Positions 34,878 through 42,527 of a stretch of 64,000 nucleotides of DNA are shown in pieces. Source of the stretch: an uncultured Bacteroidaceae bacterium (lineage in GTDB: Bacteria > Bacteroidota > Bacteroidia > Bacteroidales > Bacteroidaceae). The notes under the pieces were generated by a model. It did not search any database and was not told where the DNA came from. It saw only the letters and a list, made by a program, of their open reading frames with translations. Where the stretch lies: the NCBI GenBank assembly GCA_905236065.1, contig CAJONZ010000105.1, positions 1 to 64,000 on the forward strand, given 5' to 3'. Within the stretch, counting starts at the first letter, position 1. Each line of letters opens with the position of its first letter. The position numbers were made by a program, and so were the translations under genes.

Positions 34878-34913
34878 TTGCGCACCTTCGGAAAAAGGTG
34901 TGCAATTTTTTTT
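34878..34913 (+). terminator. Terminator at the end of the fructan locus
   Basis: An 11-bp stem TTGCGCACCTT / AAGGTGTGCAA (one wobble pair), a 6-base loop and eight T residues. Confidence 0.87.
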
Positions 34914-34972
34914 GCGTTTTTCTGCACATTTGAAAAATTTATGTGTAAAAGCCTAAAAATAAGGTTTTCTAA

Positions 34973-35005
34973 TTTGCCATAGTAAGCGGTAGTTGTTAAT
35001 TTTGA
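34973..35005 (+). promoter_or_regulatory. Promoter of the acyl-CoA synthetase gene
   Basis: TTTG (34973-34976) and TAATTTTGA (34997-35005) are 20 bp apart. The leader of about 85 bases contains a weak GCAC-gag-GTGC hairpin followed by five T residues (around 35031-35045), perhaps an attenuator. Confidence 0.7.
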
Positions 35006-35098
35006 ACCGTGAAAAGATTGCGCCACGCACGAGTGTGCAATTTTTAACAATAGGAAACAGAATAATTTTAACGACAAAAAGAACATATCCGTCCCGCC

Positions 35099-36775
35099 AT
35101 GTTAGAAAGATTTCTGAAACAAACGACGTTCACATCGCTGGATGATTTTTATAAGAATTTCGCACTCTATGTGCCGGAGGATTTCAATTTTGCCTACGAC
35201 ATCATGGACGAATGGGCCAAAGAGGCTCCTGAGCGGCTTGCCATGATTTGGACGAACGACCAGGGCCTGGAAAAGCAATTCACCTTTGCCGACCTGAAAC
35301 GCGAATCGGACAAGGCCGCCGGCTTTTTCCACGCCATCGGCATCGGCAAGGGAGACAAGGTGCTGCTCATCATGAAACGGCGCTATCAGTTCTGGATTGT
35401 CATGCTGGCCCTGCATAAGATTGGTGCCATTGCCATTCCGGCCAGTTTCCTGCTGACGGAGAAAGACATTGTGTATCGCATCAAGTGTGCAGACATCAAA
35501 ACCATCGTTAGCTGCGGCGACGAGGAAATCGTGAAGCACGTGAACGATGCATACGCAGAATGGCCTGCCTTGTCGCACCGCATCAGCATTGGCCCCATCG
35601 TGCCGGAAGGATGGTTGGACTTCAACGCGGGCACGGAGGCCGCAAAGCCATACGTCCGTCCCCTCTTGCACAACAAGGCGACCGACCCGCTGCTGATGTA
35701 CTTCACGAGCGGCACGAGCGGACAGCCCAAGATGGTGCTCCACGACCAGACGTATGCCATCGGCCACATCGGCACCGCCGCCTTCTGGCACAACCTGAAG
35801 CCCGGTGCGCTGCACCTGACGGTGTCGGACTCCGGCTGGGGAAAGTGTGCGTGGGGAAAGCTCTATGGACAGTGGATTGTGGGCGTCACGCTCTTTGTCT
35901 ATGACCATGAGAAGTTTACGCCTGCCGACATTCTCCACAAAATCGAGCAGTACAAGATAACAAGTTTCTGTGCGCCGCCCACTATCTACCGTTTCATGAT
36001 TCGCGAGAACCTCTCAAAGTTCGACTTGTCCTCGCTGCAATATGCAACGACCGCCGGCGAGGCACTCAACGCTGCGGTCTATCAGAAATTCCTCAAGGCC
36101 ACGGGATTGCAAATCAAAGAGGGCTTTGGACAGACGGAAACGACTTGTCTGCTGGCTACCTTGCCCTGGATTCCTACCAAACCGGGCTCGATGGGCGTAC
36201 CCATGCCGCAATATGACGTGAAGCTGGTCAGGAACGACGGTACCATCGTGACAAAGCCCGGAGAACACGGACAGATTGCTGTCTGCACGAAGCATGGAAA
36301 GCCCGTGGGACTGTTCTGCGGCTACTACAATGATGTCGATTTGACCTATCAGGCTTGGCACAACAACCTTTACTTCACGGGTGACGTGGCTTACTTCGAC
36401 GAGGATGGCTACTACTGGTATGTGGGTCGTGCCGACGACGTGATAAAGAGCTCAGGCTACCGCATTGGCCCGTTCGAGGTGGAAAGTGCCCTGATGACCC
36501 ACCCCGCCGTGGTGGAATGTGCCATCACGGGTGTTCCCGACGAGATACGCGGCCAAATCGTGAAGGCAACCATCGTACTGGGAAAAGAATGGAAAGAAAA
36601 AGCTGGGGAAGAGCTGATTAAGGAATTGCAGCAACACGTAAAGACTATCACCGCTCCTTATAAATACCCACGTGTGATTGAATTTGTGGATGAACTGCCC
36701 AAGACACACTCCGGCAAGATTCGCCACGTGGAAATCAGGGAAAAGGATGCGCAGAAAGCCCAAAAATCCTGTTAG
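35099..36775 (+). CDS. AMP-forming acyl-CoA synthetase
   Basis: A 558-residue adenylate-forming enzyme. The phosphate-binding loop is 'LLMYFTSGTSGQPKMVLHD' near 200-218. 'EGFGQTETT' (about 341-349), 'YYWYVGRADDVIKSSGYRIGPFEVES' (hinge region) and the C-terminal lysine in 'PKTHSGKIRH' complete the set. It resembles the medium-chain or acetyl-CoA synthetase-like group widespread in Bacteroidetes; the natural acid is unknown. It is transcribed alone and converges with the lipoprotein gene downstream, only 11 bp between the stop codons. Confidence 0.85.
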   Translation: MLERFLKQTTFTSLDDFYKNFALYVPEDFNFAYDIMDEWAKEAPERLAMIWTNDQGLEKQFTFADLKRESDKAAGFFHAIGIGKGDKVLLIMKRRYQFWIVMLALHKIGAIAIPASFLLTEKDIVYRIKCADIKTIVSCGDEEIVKHVNDAYAEWPALSHRISIGPIVPEGWLDFNAGTEAAKPYVRPLLHNKATDPLLMYFTSGTSGQPKMVLHDQTYAIGHIGTAAFWHNLKPGALHLTVSDSGWGKCAWGKLYGQWIVGVTLFVYDHEKFTPADILHKIEQYKITSFCAPPTIYRFMIRENLSKFDLSSLQYATTAGEALNAAVYQKFLKATGLQIKEGFGQTETTCLLATLPWIPTKPGSMGVPMPQYDVKLVRNDGTIVTKPGEHGQIAVCTKHGKPVGLFCGYYNDVDLTYQAWHNNLYFTGDVAYFDEDGYYWYVGRADDVIKSSGYRIGPFEVESALMTHPAVVECAITGVPDEIRGQIVKATIVLGKEWKEKAGEELIKELQQHVKTITAPYKYPRVIEFVDELPKTHSGKIRHVEIREKDAQKAQKSC

Positions 36776-36786
36776 GAAGACGGGGG

Positions 36787-37413
36787 CTAAAGGGAGGCAG
36801 ACGGGAAGGTAAACGTCTGCACGTCTTCATAAGTAGGAATGCGCAAGCATACGGAATCATACGCTTCCACGCCGTTCACACGCAACTGCAGGGAAGCGTA
36901 TCTTTTTTGTGTGTAAGACTCTGCATCGGCGGCAGGACGCTTGTGCAGGAAAGAGACGTAAAGCACCCTGCGCTTCAGGGAATCAAGACAAAAGGCATAC
37001 TGATGGGTGCCGTTGCCCGTGGTCAGTTCTCCGAACGACAGATTCACGTACTTCCCTTTCTGCCAGACGCTAATCAGCTTGACGGGGTGTTCGTACCGCA
37101 CCTCAAATTCCTCTGCCGGAACGGGGGCGGAGCAATAGACGGGTGCATTGCTATAAACACGGGGACTGCCATCCCTCCAAGCATAGCTGATGACACTGCG
37201 AATCAGCGTGTCCGCCGCCTCGGCTCGCAGTTGTTGCCCTGAAATATCCAGTACCAGCCCATTGTCCAGCGTGGCGGTCTGTGCAACGCCATCTGCATCG
37301 ATATAGATGTCGCAGACCTCCGTCACAAAATCTGTGACAGGTGCCTCGTCGTCGTCTTTCTTGCATGCCACAAGAAAAAGCAGACCCATCAGATAAATCA
37401 GGGAACGACGCAT
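36787..37413 (-). CDS. NigD-like lipoprotein
   Basis: A 208-residue lipoprotein with lipobox FLVAC (cysteine 17), followed by an acidic linker KKDDDEAP. The mature part is all-beta, with 'DNGLVLDISGQQL' near 52 and 'RYASLQLRVNGVEAYDSV' near the end. This resembles the NigD-like family of Bacteroidales lipoproteins, named from a bacteriocin operon; most members have no known function. It starts 3 bp after the acyltransferase gene and closes the PASTA-rluD-ddl operon. Confidence 0.55.
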   Translation of the reverse strand: MRRSLIYLMGLLFLVACKKDDDEAPVTDFVTEVCDIYIDADGVAQTATLDNGLVLDISGQQLRAEAADTLIRSVISYAWRDGSPRVYSNAPVYCSAPVPAEEFEVRYEHPVKLISVWQKGKYVNLSFGELTTGNGTHQYAFCLDSLKRRVLYVSFLHKRPAADAESYTQKRYASLQLRVNGVEAYDSVCLRIPTYEDVQTFTFPSASL

Positions 37414-37416
37414 AAG

Positions 37417-38580
37417 CTACACTCCTTTGGCTTTATTATAGTTGCGAAGCGGGTTGGCATACATGGTCAAGATACGCTCACGGAGGAAAGGTACATCCGG
37501 TTTTTCCACCCGCACCTTCGCTATTTTCTCACGGAGGTAAGCCTCAAAGGCCGGTGCATTGACCTTTTCTCCGTTCAGTTCCGCCAACGCCGCTTGGTTG
37601 GCTGGGTAAATCCTGTAATTCTTATGAATCTCCTGATCAATGTGCTCCGCAATCAGCCTATAGATTTCGGTGCGGGGAATGGCCTCCGCATCCAACGTGT
37701 CGAGCCACTCGTTGATGCAGGGTGCGGCTTCGTAATGGATATGCCCCTTCTTTCCCCAGATGCCGACCTTCATGTTCTCCAGGTCGTCCTGCTTGCTCTT
37801 TTTCCAGCCCGGAATGTCACGTTTCTGCTGAAATTCCTGAGCCTTCAAGTAGTCGCACGGGTCATACTCCACGGAGATGGCCAGCGGAACGATATGCATG
37901 TCCTTGATATTCCGGATGATGTCGGCGGTGGTTTTCCCTTCCGAAGGGCCCCCTAGCACCAGCATCTTCAGTACGCTCTCCTGAGTCAGGTCGTTGGAAT
38001 CCTTGGCACGTCCCTCACGCTGCGCAATCCAGATGTTCTCATGCTTCTCGTTGATGGCAAAGTGCATGTACTGACTCATGTGAATGGAACTGCGCAAGGT
38101 CTCCTTCGGGGTCAAGCCTCGGTTCACCACAAATGCCTTGTTCATTCGCACCAGTGTCTTAATCCACGGATAAATCAGCAGGTTGTTGCCAATGGCAATC
38201 TCCACCGTTTTGGCAAAGCCCGCATCGTTCAGCATCACGTCCAGAATGGCCGAGTCGAGCACGATGTCGCGATGGTTGCTCACAAACGTATAGGAGCCGT
38301 CTTTTTTCAGGCTTTCGTCGAAATGGAAACTCCAGCCCGTCGCACACTTTCTCAGACAATACTTCACCACGTGCTTCATGTAGCGAATCTGAAAATCCTG
38401 CGGCGTCTTGATGCCGATGAACATCATTCGCAGCAGGGCATTCCGCAGCCCCACAGGCATCCAAGGTACCATGCCCTTGAGAATATGGCTGAACTTACGG
38501 TCGGCAAGCATTTCCTCAAACGCCGCCTTCATCTCACCCTCCGCATACGGGCGAATATCATCAAAATCAGAAAGTGTCAT
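37417..38580 (-). CDS. PlsC-like glycerolipid acyltransferase
   Basis: A 387-residue protein. The acyltransferase signature 'YTFVSNHRDIVLDSAIL' (about 97-113) gives the catalytic His-Asp pair, though the spacing departs from the usual HX4D. 'NKAFVVNRG' and 'IWIAQREGRAKDSND' match the second and third conserved blocks. It is longer than plain PlsC (about 240 residues) and probably acylates a glycerolipid at the inner membrane. Its operon partners ddl and rluD are unrelated in pathway. Confidence 0.75.
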   Translation of the reverse strand: MTLSDFDDIRPYAEGEMKAAFEEMLADRKFSHILKGMVPWMPVGLRNALLRMMFIGIKTPQDFQIRYMKHVVKYCLRKCATGWSFHFDESLKKDGSYTFVSNHRDIVLDSAILDVMLNDAGFAKTVEIAIGNNLLIYPWIKTLVRMNKAFVVNRGLTPKETLRSSIHMSQYMHFAINEKHENIWIAQREGRAKDSNDLTQESVLKMLVLGGPSEGKTTADIIRNIKDMHIVPLAISVEYDPCDYLKAQEFQQKRDIPGWKKSKQDDLENMKVGIWGKKGHIHYEAAPCINEWLDTLDAEAIPRTEIYRLIAEHIDQEIHKNYRIYPANQAALAELNGEKVNAPAFEAYLREKIAKVRVEKPDVPFLRERILTMYANPLRNYNKAKGV

Positions 38581-38618
38581 ATCGTTCGTTGTTTAAAAAG
38601 AGGTTCAATATCCAATCT

Positions 38619-39617
38619 TTATTCCCCTAACTTGTCCTCGATGATTTCCGTCAGCACGTCCTTCATTTCCAAGTTGGCGGCACGTACTTGCTGCGGGATG
38701 AAGCTCGTCGGTGTCATTCCTGGGGTCGTGTTGATTTCCAACAGATTGATGACATCGTCACCTGCCTCGTTCTTCGAGATGATATAGTCCATACGAATCA
38801 TGCCGCTGGCACCCAGCAAGTCATAGATGGCCGAGGTCAAAGCCTGCACACGCTTCGTCGTCTCTTCCGACAGACGGGCAGGCGTGATTTCCTCCACCAT
38901 GCCGTTGTATTTTGCATCATAGTCAAAGAACTCCGTCTTCGGCACGACTTCCGTAATCGGCAGCACTTGGCCACCACCCGTCCGTGTCTTATACACGCCG
39001 TTGCTGATTTCCATGCCCACCATCAGGCTCTCTATCAGCACGTCGTCACTTTCCTCGCGGGCTTTCTCGATGGCAGGCAGAATCTCTTCCTGCGACTTGC
39101 ACTTCGTTACGCCAAAACTGCTTCCTCCAGCATTCGGCTTCACAAAGCAGGGCAAACCCACCTTGGCTACGATGTCTGCCGCATCCACCACCTTGTCCTT
39201 ACGGACGAGCACTTCCTCGGCCACCTTTACGCCAAAGCCTTTCAGGTACTGATTCAACGTAAACTTGTCGAAGGTCATCGCCTCCACCAACTGTGAGCAA
39301 GTGGAATATGGAATCTTCAGCAAGTCGAAATAGCCCTGCAAAATGCCGTCCTCCCCCGGCGTTCCATGCACCGTGATGTAAGCATAGTCTGGCTTCACGT
39401 CCTTGCCCCACTCGTCCTTGAACGAGAAATTGTGCAAATATACGGGCGACGTCTTTCCACTGGGCAGGTGCGCTTTCCAGTCCGTGCCCTTTATCTCAAC
39501 CGTATAAACCTCATAATGCTCACGATCCAGCCACGAACTGATACCCGCAGCCGAGCGCATGGAAACATCATGTTCCGAGGAATCTCCTCCTGCTATGATA
39601 GCAATAATCTTTTTCAT
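38619..39617 (-). CDS. ddl: D-alanine-D-alanine ligase
   Basis: A 332-residue ATP-grasp enzyme. 'IIAGGDSSEHDVSM' at the start, 'TVHGTPGEDG', 'PCFVKPNAGGSSFGVTKC', 'GMIRMDYI' and the metal-binding 'LLEINTTPGMTPTS' are standard Ddl motifs. It makes the D-Ala-D-Ala dipeptide for peptidoglycan. It starts 4 bp after rluD. The upstream PASTA protein may also act at the cell wall, so the operon has a cell-envelope flavour. Confidence 0.95.
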   Translation of the reverse strand: MKKIIAIIAGGDSSEHDVSMRSAAGISSWLDREHYEVYTVEIKGTDWKAHLPSGKTSPVYLHNFSFKDEWGKDVKPDYAYITVHGTPGEDGILQGYFDLLKIPYSTCSQLVEAMTFDKFTLNQYLKGFGVKVAEEVLVRKDKVVDAADIVAKVGLPCFVKPNAGGSSFGVTKCKSQEEILPAIEKAREESDDVLIESLMVGMEISNGVYKTRTGGGQVLPITEVVPKTEFFDYDAKYNGMVEEITPARLSEETTKRVQALTSAIYDLLGASGMIRMDYIISKNEAGDDVINLLEINTTPGMTPTSFIPQQVRAANLEMKDVLTEIIEDKLGE

Positions 39618-39621
39618 GTCT

Positions 39622-40686
39622 CTATTTTTCTTCTGTTTCAGCGTATGTACGCCATTTATTCAACAAATTCGTAATATCCTCCGGCAGTTCCGAGTCGAAC
39701 ATCATTTCCTGTCCCGTTCGTGGATGCACAAAACCCAGCGTCTTTGCATGGAGCACCTGGCGAGGACATAGTTTGAAGCAATTCTCGATAAACTGTTTGT
39801 ATTTTGCCGTTGGCAATCCCTTCAGCACCTGGTCACCGCCATAGCGTTCGTCGGCAAACAGCGGATGGCCGATGTGTCGCATGTGCGCCCTGATTTGGTG
39901 CGTCCGTCCTGTCTCCAGCACACACTTCACCAACGTGGTATAGCCATAGCGCTCTAATATATAATAATGTGTAACGGCATGTTTTCCATTCTCCGAGTCA
40001 GGTGGAAACACAGCCATGCGCAACCTGTCCTTTGGGTCGCGGCCAATGTTGCCCTCAATGCGGCCTTCATCTTCCTGAAAGTTGCCCCACACCAGGGCAT
40101 TGTACTCCCGTTTCGTCGTCTTATTGAAAAACTGCAGCCCCAGGTGCGTCTTGGCCTCAGCCGTCTTGGCTATCACAATCAGGCCGCTCGTGTCCTTGTC
40201 GATGCGATGCACCAGACCGATTTCTGGATTGTTGATGTCATACGCCGGCGCATCCTTGAAATGCCAAGCCAACGCATTCAGCAACGTTCCCTTCCAGTTG
40301 CCGAAGCCCGGATGAACCACCAGTCCGGCGGGCTTGTTCACCACCATGAGGTCGGCATCCTCATACACAATATCCAGCGGAATGTCCTCCGGGCTGATTT
40401 TATTGTCATAGTGCGGACGGTCGAGCATCACCTGAATCACGTCGTCGGGCTTCACCTTGTAGGAACGCTTCACGGGCTTCCCGTTCACAAGGATGAATCC
40501 CGCATCCGCCGCCTTCTGCACCCGGTTGCGGCTTGTGTTGCTCATTACGATGAACAGATACTTGTCTATGCGCAACAACTTCTGACTCTTGTCGCACACA
40601 AACCGATGATGTTCGTACAAGCCCGACTGTTCGTCCAGCTCCAGGTCATCCTCCTGTTCATCCTTTATCAATTCCGCCTCGTCCAT
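39622..40686 (-). CDS. rluD: RluD-family pseudouridine synthase
   Basis: A 354-residue enzyme. An S4 RNA-binding domain (34-95, 'LRIDKYLFIVMSNTSRNRVQKA') precedes the catalytic domain with the signature GLVHRIDKDTSGLIVIAKT, containing the active aspartate. 'ETGRTHQIRAHM' follows. It would convert specific uridines of 23S rRNA (helix 69 in the case of E. coli RluD) to pseudouridine. It is slightly extended at the acidic N terminus. Confidence 0.9.
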   Translation of the reverse strand: MDEAELIKDEQEDDLELDEQSGLYEHHRFVCDKSQKLLRIDKYLFIVMSNTSRNRVQKAADAGFILVNGKPVKRSYKVKPDDVIQVMLDRPHYDNKISPEDIPLDIVYEDADLMVVNKPAGLVVHPGFGNWKGTLLNALAWHFKDAPAYDINNPEIGLVHRIDKDTSGLIVIAKTAEAKTHLGLQFFNKTTKREYNALVWGNFQEDEGRIEGNIGRDPKDRLRMAVFPPDSENGKHAVTHYYILERYGYTTLVKCVLETGRTHQIRAHMRHIGHPLFADERYGGDQVLKGLPTAKYKQFIENCFKLCPRQVLHAKTLGFVHPRTGQEMMFDSELPEDITNLLNKWRTYAETEEK

Positions 40687-40711
40687 ATATCACTGTGTCT
40701 TTCGTGCTTCC

Positions 40712-41341
40712 TTAGAAATCCATGTCGAAATCGACAGCTCCCTCTGGTTCCGCCTCGTACATCGAATCCAGCTCCAGCGAGTCACTCTCGCCCGCACCCG
40801 CCAGGATGGTCAGCGCACGGTCACGCGACACCATCTGTCCGGCGTACAATTCACGCATACCCTGACGCACCCCGACCACAAAGTCGCGTGGCTGTCCCTC
40901 CACACGCAGGCAGGGTGTCAGGCTAAAGCCCAATGCCTTCAGCTGGGCCTCTGCTTCGCGCAGCGAACTGTTCTGTACAATGTCTGGGAACTTTACCTTC
41001 GGTTCCCCCTTCAGGTTGATGGTCAGGTAGATGATGCGGCCACTTTTCACGTAGCTGCCGCCTTTTGGTGTCTGCTCAATCACAGCCCCTGGCCGCGCCT
41101 TTGCCTGATAAATCGAGTCGGCAATTTCCACACGCAGTCCTGCCGCCTGCAACTCCTCTGTGGCATTGTTGGCCGAACTGCCCACCACATCGGGCACCTC
41201 AATCTTCTCACCATGGTGCGTAAATTCGCCCAACGCATAGAAAACAATGACCGGCGCAGCGATTAACACCAGTGCCATCAGGGCGATGTTCACCCAGAAT
41301 ATCACACCCGAACGGCCACAAAAATATGTTCTAAGTCCCAT
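40712..41341 (-). CDS. PASTA-domain membrane protein
   Basis: A 209-residue protein with one transmembrane helix near residues 14-35 and two PASTA repeats outside the membrane (about 45-112 and 113-180, 'EVPDVVGSSANNATEELQAAGLRVE' and 'KFPDIVQNSSLREAEAQLKALGF'). The tail is acidic. Unlike PASTA kinases there is no kinase domain. PASTA modules bind uncrosslinked peptidoglycan or muropeptides. It heads the operon PASTA - rluD - ddl - acyltransferase - lipoprotein. Confidence 0.87.
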   Translation of the reverse strand: MGLRTYFCGRSGVIFWVNIALMALVLIAAPVIVFYALGEFTHHGEKIEVPDVVGSSANNATEELQAAGLRVEIADSIYQAKARPGAVIEQTPKGGSYVKSGRIIYLTINLKGEPKVKFPDIVQNSSLREAEAQLKALGFSLTPCLRVEGQPRDFVVGVRQGMRELYAGQMVSRDRALTILAGAGESDSLELDSMYEAEPEGAVDFDMDF

Positions 41342-41382
41342 TTTCTCTCTGTTTCGTCAAGTTCAACTTCATGATTCACGAC

Positions 41383-41391
41383 GCAAAGTTA
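41383..41391 (-). promoter_or_regulatory. -7 box for the PASTA operon
   Basis: On the minus strand TAACTTTGC lies 42 bp before the start codon, right beside the rpmH terminator. No clear -33 box was seen. Confidence 0.55.
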
Positions 41392-41392
41392 A

Positions 41393-41433
41393 ACAAAAAA
41401 AAGCAGAAGTCTGTAAAAAACTCCTGCTTTTAT
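41393..41433 (-). terminator. Terminator after rpmH
   Basis: On the minus strand, AAAAGCAGGAGT pairs with ACTTCTGCTTTT (one wobble pair), followed by a T run. Confidence 0.8.
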
Positions 41434-41449
41434 TCTCGTTACTTGGAAT

Positions 41450-41605
41450 TTACTTTCCGTGGTGCTCGCTCGATACGGACAACTTCTTGCGTCCCTTCTT
41501 GCGACGAGCTGACAAAACGCGGCGGCCATTGGCAGTCTGCATACGCTCACGGAAACCGTGCTTGTTAATTCTCTTCTTGTTGTGAGGTTGGAATGTTCTT
41601 TTCAT
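41450..41605 (-). CDS. rpmH: 50S ribosomal protein L34
   Basis: A 51-residue basic protein. It begins [20 protein letters not shown] and continues with [24 protein letters not shown], the near-universal L34 sequence. It belongs to the large ribosomal subunit. It has its own promoter and terminator and is divergent from efp. Confidence 0.97.
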   Translation of the reverse strand: MKRTFQPHNKKRINKHGFRERMQTANGRRVLSARRKKGRKKLSVSSEHHGK

Positions 41606-41659
41606 AATCTTATATCTTTATTAATTATTCATTTTTAACTTCTGACTTCAAAAGCGGTT

Positions 41660-41691
41660 GCAAAGTTAGACTTTTTCCACAAAATGGCAAA
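41660..41691 (-). promoter_or_regulatory. Promoter of rpmH
   Basis: On the minus strand, TTTG (41688-41691) and TAACTTTGC (41660-41668) are 19 bp apart. Confidence 0.78.
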
Positions 41692-41718
41692 ATAAAAAGC
41701 CGATTTATATCAACTTTT

Positions 41719-41750
41719 TTTGTCATTTTAATGTAAATCCGTAAATTTGC
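41719..41750 (+). promoter_or_regulatory. Promoter of efp
   Basis: TTTG (41719-41722) and TAAATTTGC (41742-41750) are 19 bp apart, with the start codon 45 bp downstream. Confidence 0.8.
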
Positions 41751-41795
41751 ACCCGATTTTCAACAGTAAAGAACTCAAAACGCAAAAAAAATCTT

Positions 41796-42365
41796 ATGGC
41801 TATTTTAGCAGGCGACATTAAAAAGAACGTGTGCCTTCGCCTCGACGACGGCAAAATTTATGTAGTAATCGACTTCCTTCACGTCAAGCCAGGCAAGGGC
41901 AACACCGTGATGCGTACCAAGTTGCGCAACGTGGAAGATGGACGTGTGCTTGAGCGCACTTGGATTGTATCTGCCAAGCTCGACGACGTACAGGTTTCAC
42001 ACCAGCAATTCCAATTCCTCTACAAGGAGGGCTCTGACCTCGTGTTCATGAACACAGAGACTTACGAGCAGGTAAACATCGCTAAGGAGCTCATTACCGG
42101 CGGCGACTTCCTCAAGGAGGGTGAGACCATGGTCATGGCATCCATCGACGAATCCACTGGTGCTATCCTCACTGCCGAGGCACCCGTAAAGGTTGTCCTT
42201 CAGGTAACCTACACCGAGCCGGGTCTGAAAGGCGACACAGCAACCAACGCAACCAAGCCAGCCACTCTTGAAACCGGCGTGGAAATCCGTGTGCCACTCT
42301 TCATCAACGAGGGCGACCTCGTCGAGGTTGATACACGCGACGGCTCTTACGTAACTCGCAAGTAA
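41796..42365 (+). CDS. efp: Translation elongation factor P
   Basis: A 189-residue protein of standard length. The three EF-P beta domains are recognisable. The tip loop reads 'HVKPGKGN', placing a lysine at the position that is modified in many bacteria, and the end carries 'EIRVPLFINEGDLVEVDTRDGSYVTR'. EF-P relieves ribosome stalling at proline runs. It is monocistronic with a good terminator. Confidence 0.97.
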   Translation: MAILAGDIKKNVCLRLDDGKIYVVIDFLHVKPGKGNTVMRTKLRNVEDGRVLERTWIVSAKLDDVQVSHQQFQFLYKEGSDLVFMNTETYEQVNIAKELITGGDFLKEGETMVMASIDESTGAILTAEAPVKVVLQVTYTEPGLKGDTATNATKPATLETGVEIRVPLFINEGDLVEVDTRDGSYVTRK

Positions 42366-42396
42366 TCCCTTCGTCCACAAGACACTACTGAATAGC

Positions 42397-42428
42397 AACA
42401 GCGATGCCAACGGCACCGCTGTTTTTTT
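42397..42428 (+). terminator. Terminator after efp
   Basis: AACAGCG-a-TGCC pairs with GGCA-c-CGCTGTT around loop AAC, followed by seven T residues. Confidence 0.88.
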
Positions 42429-42527
42429 GTATGCTCAATATGGGCATCACCTACTGGGTATATGTTCCGAGTAACCCCTAATAGCCGGCATTGCATAGCC
42501 AAAGGCAAAGGTGTCTCGTGATTTTGT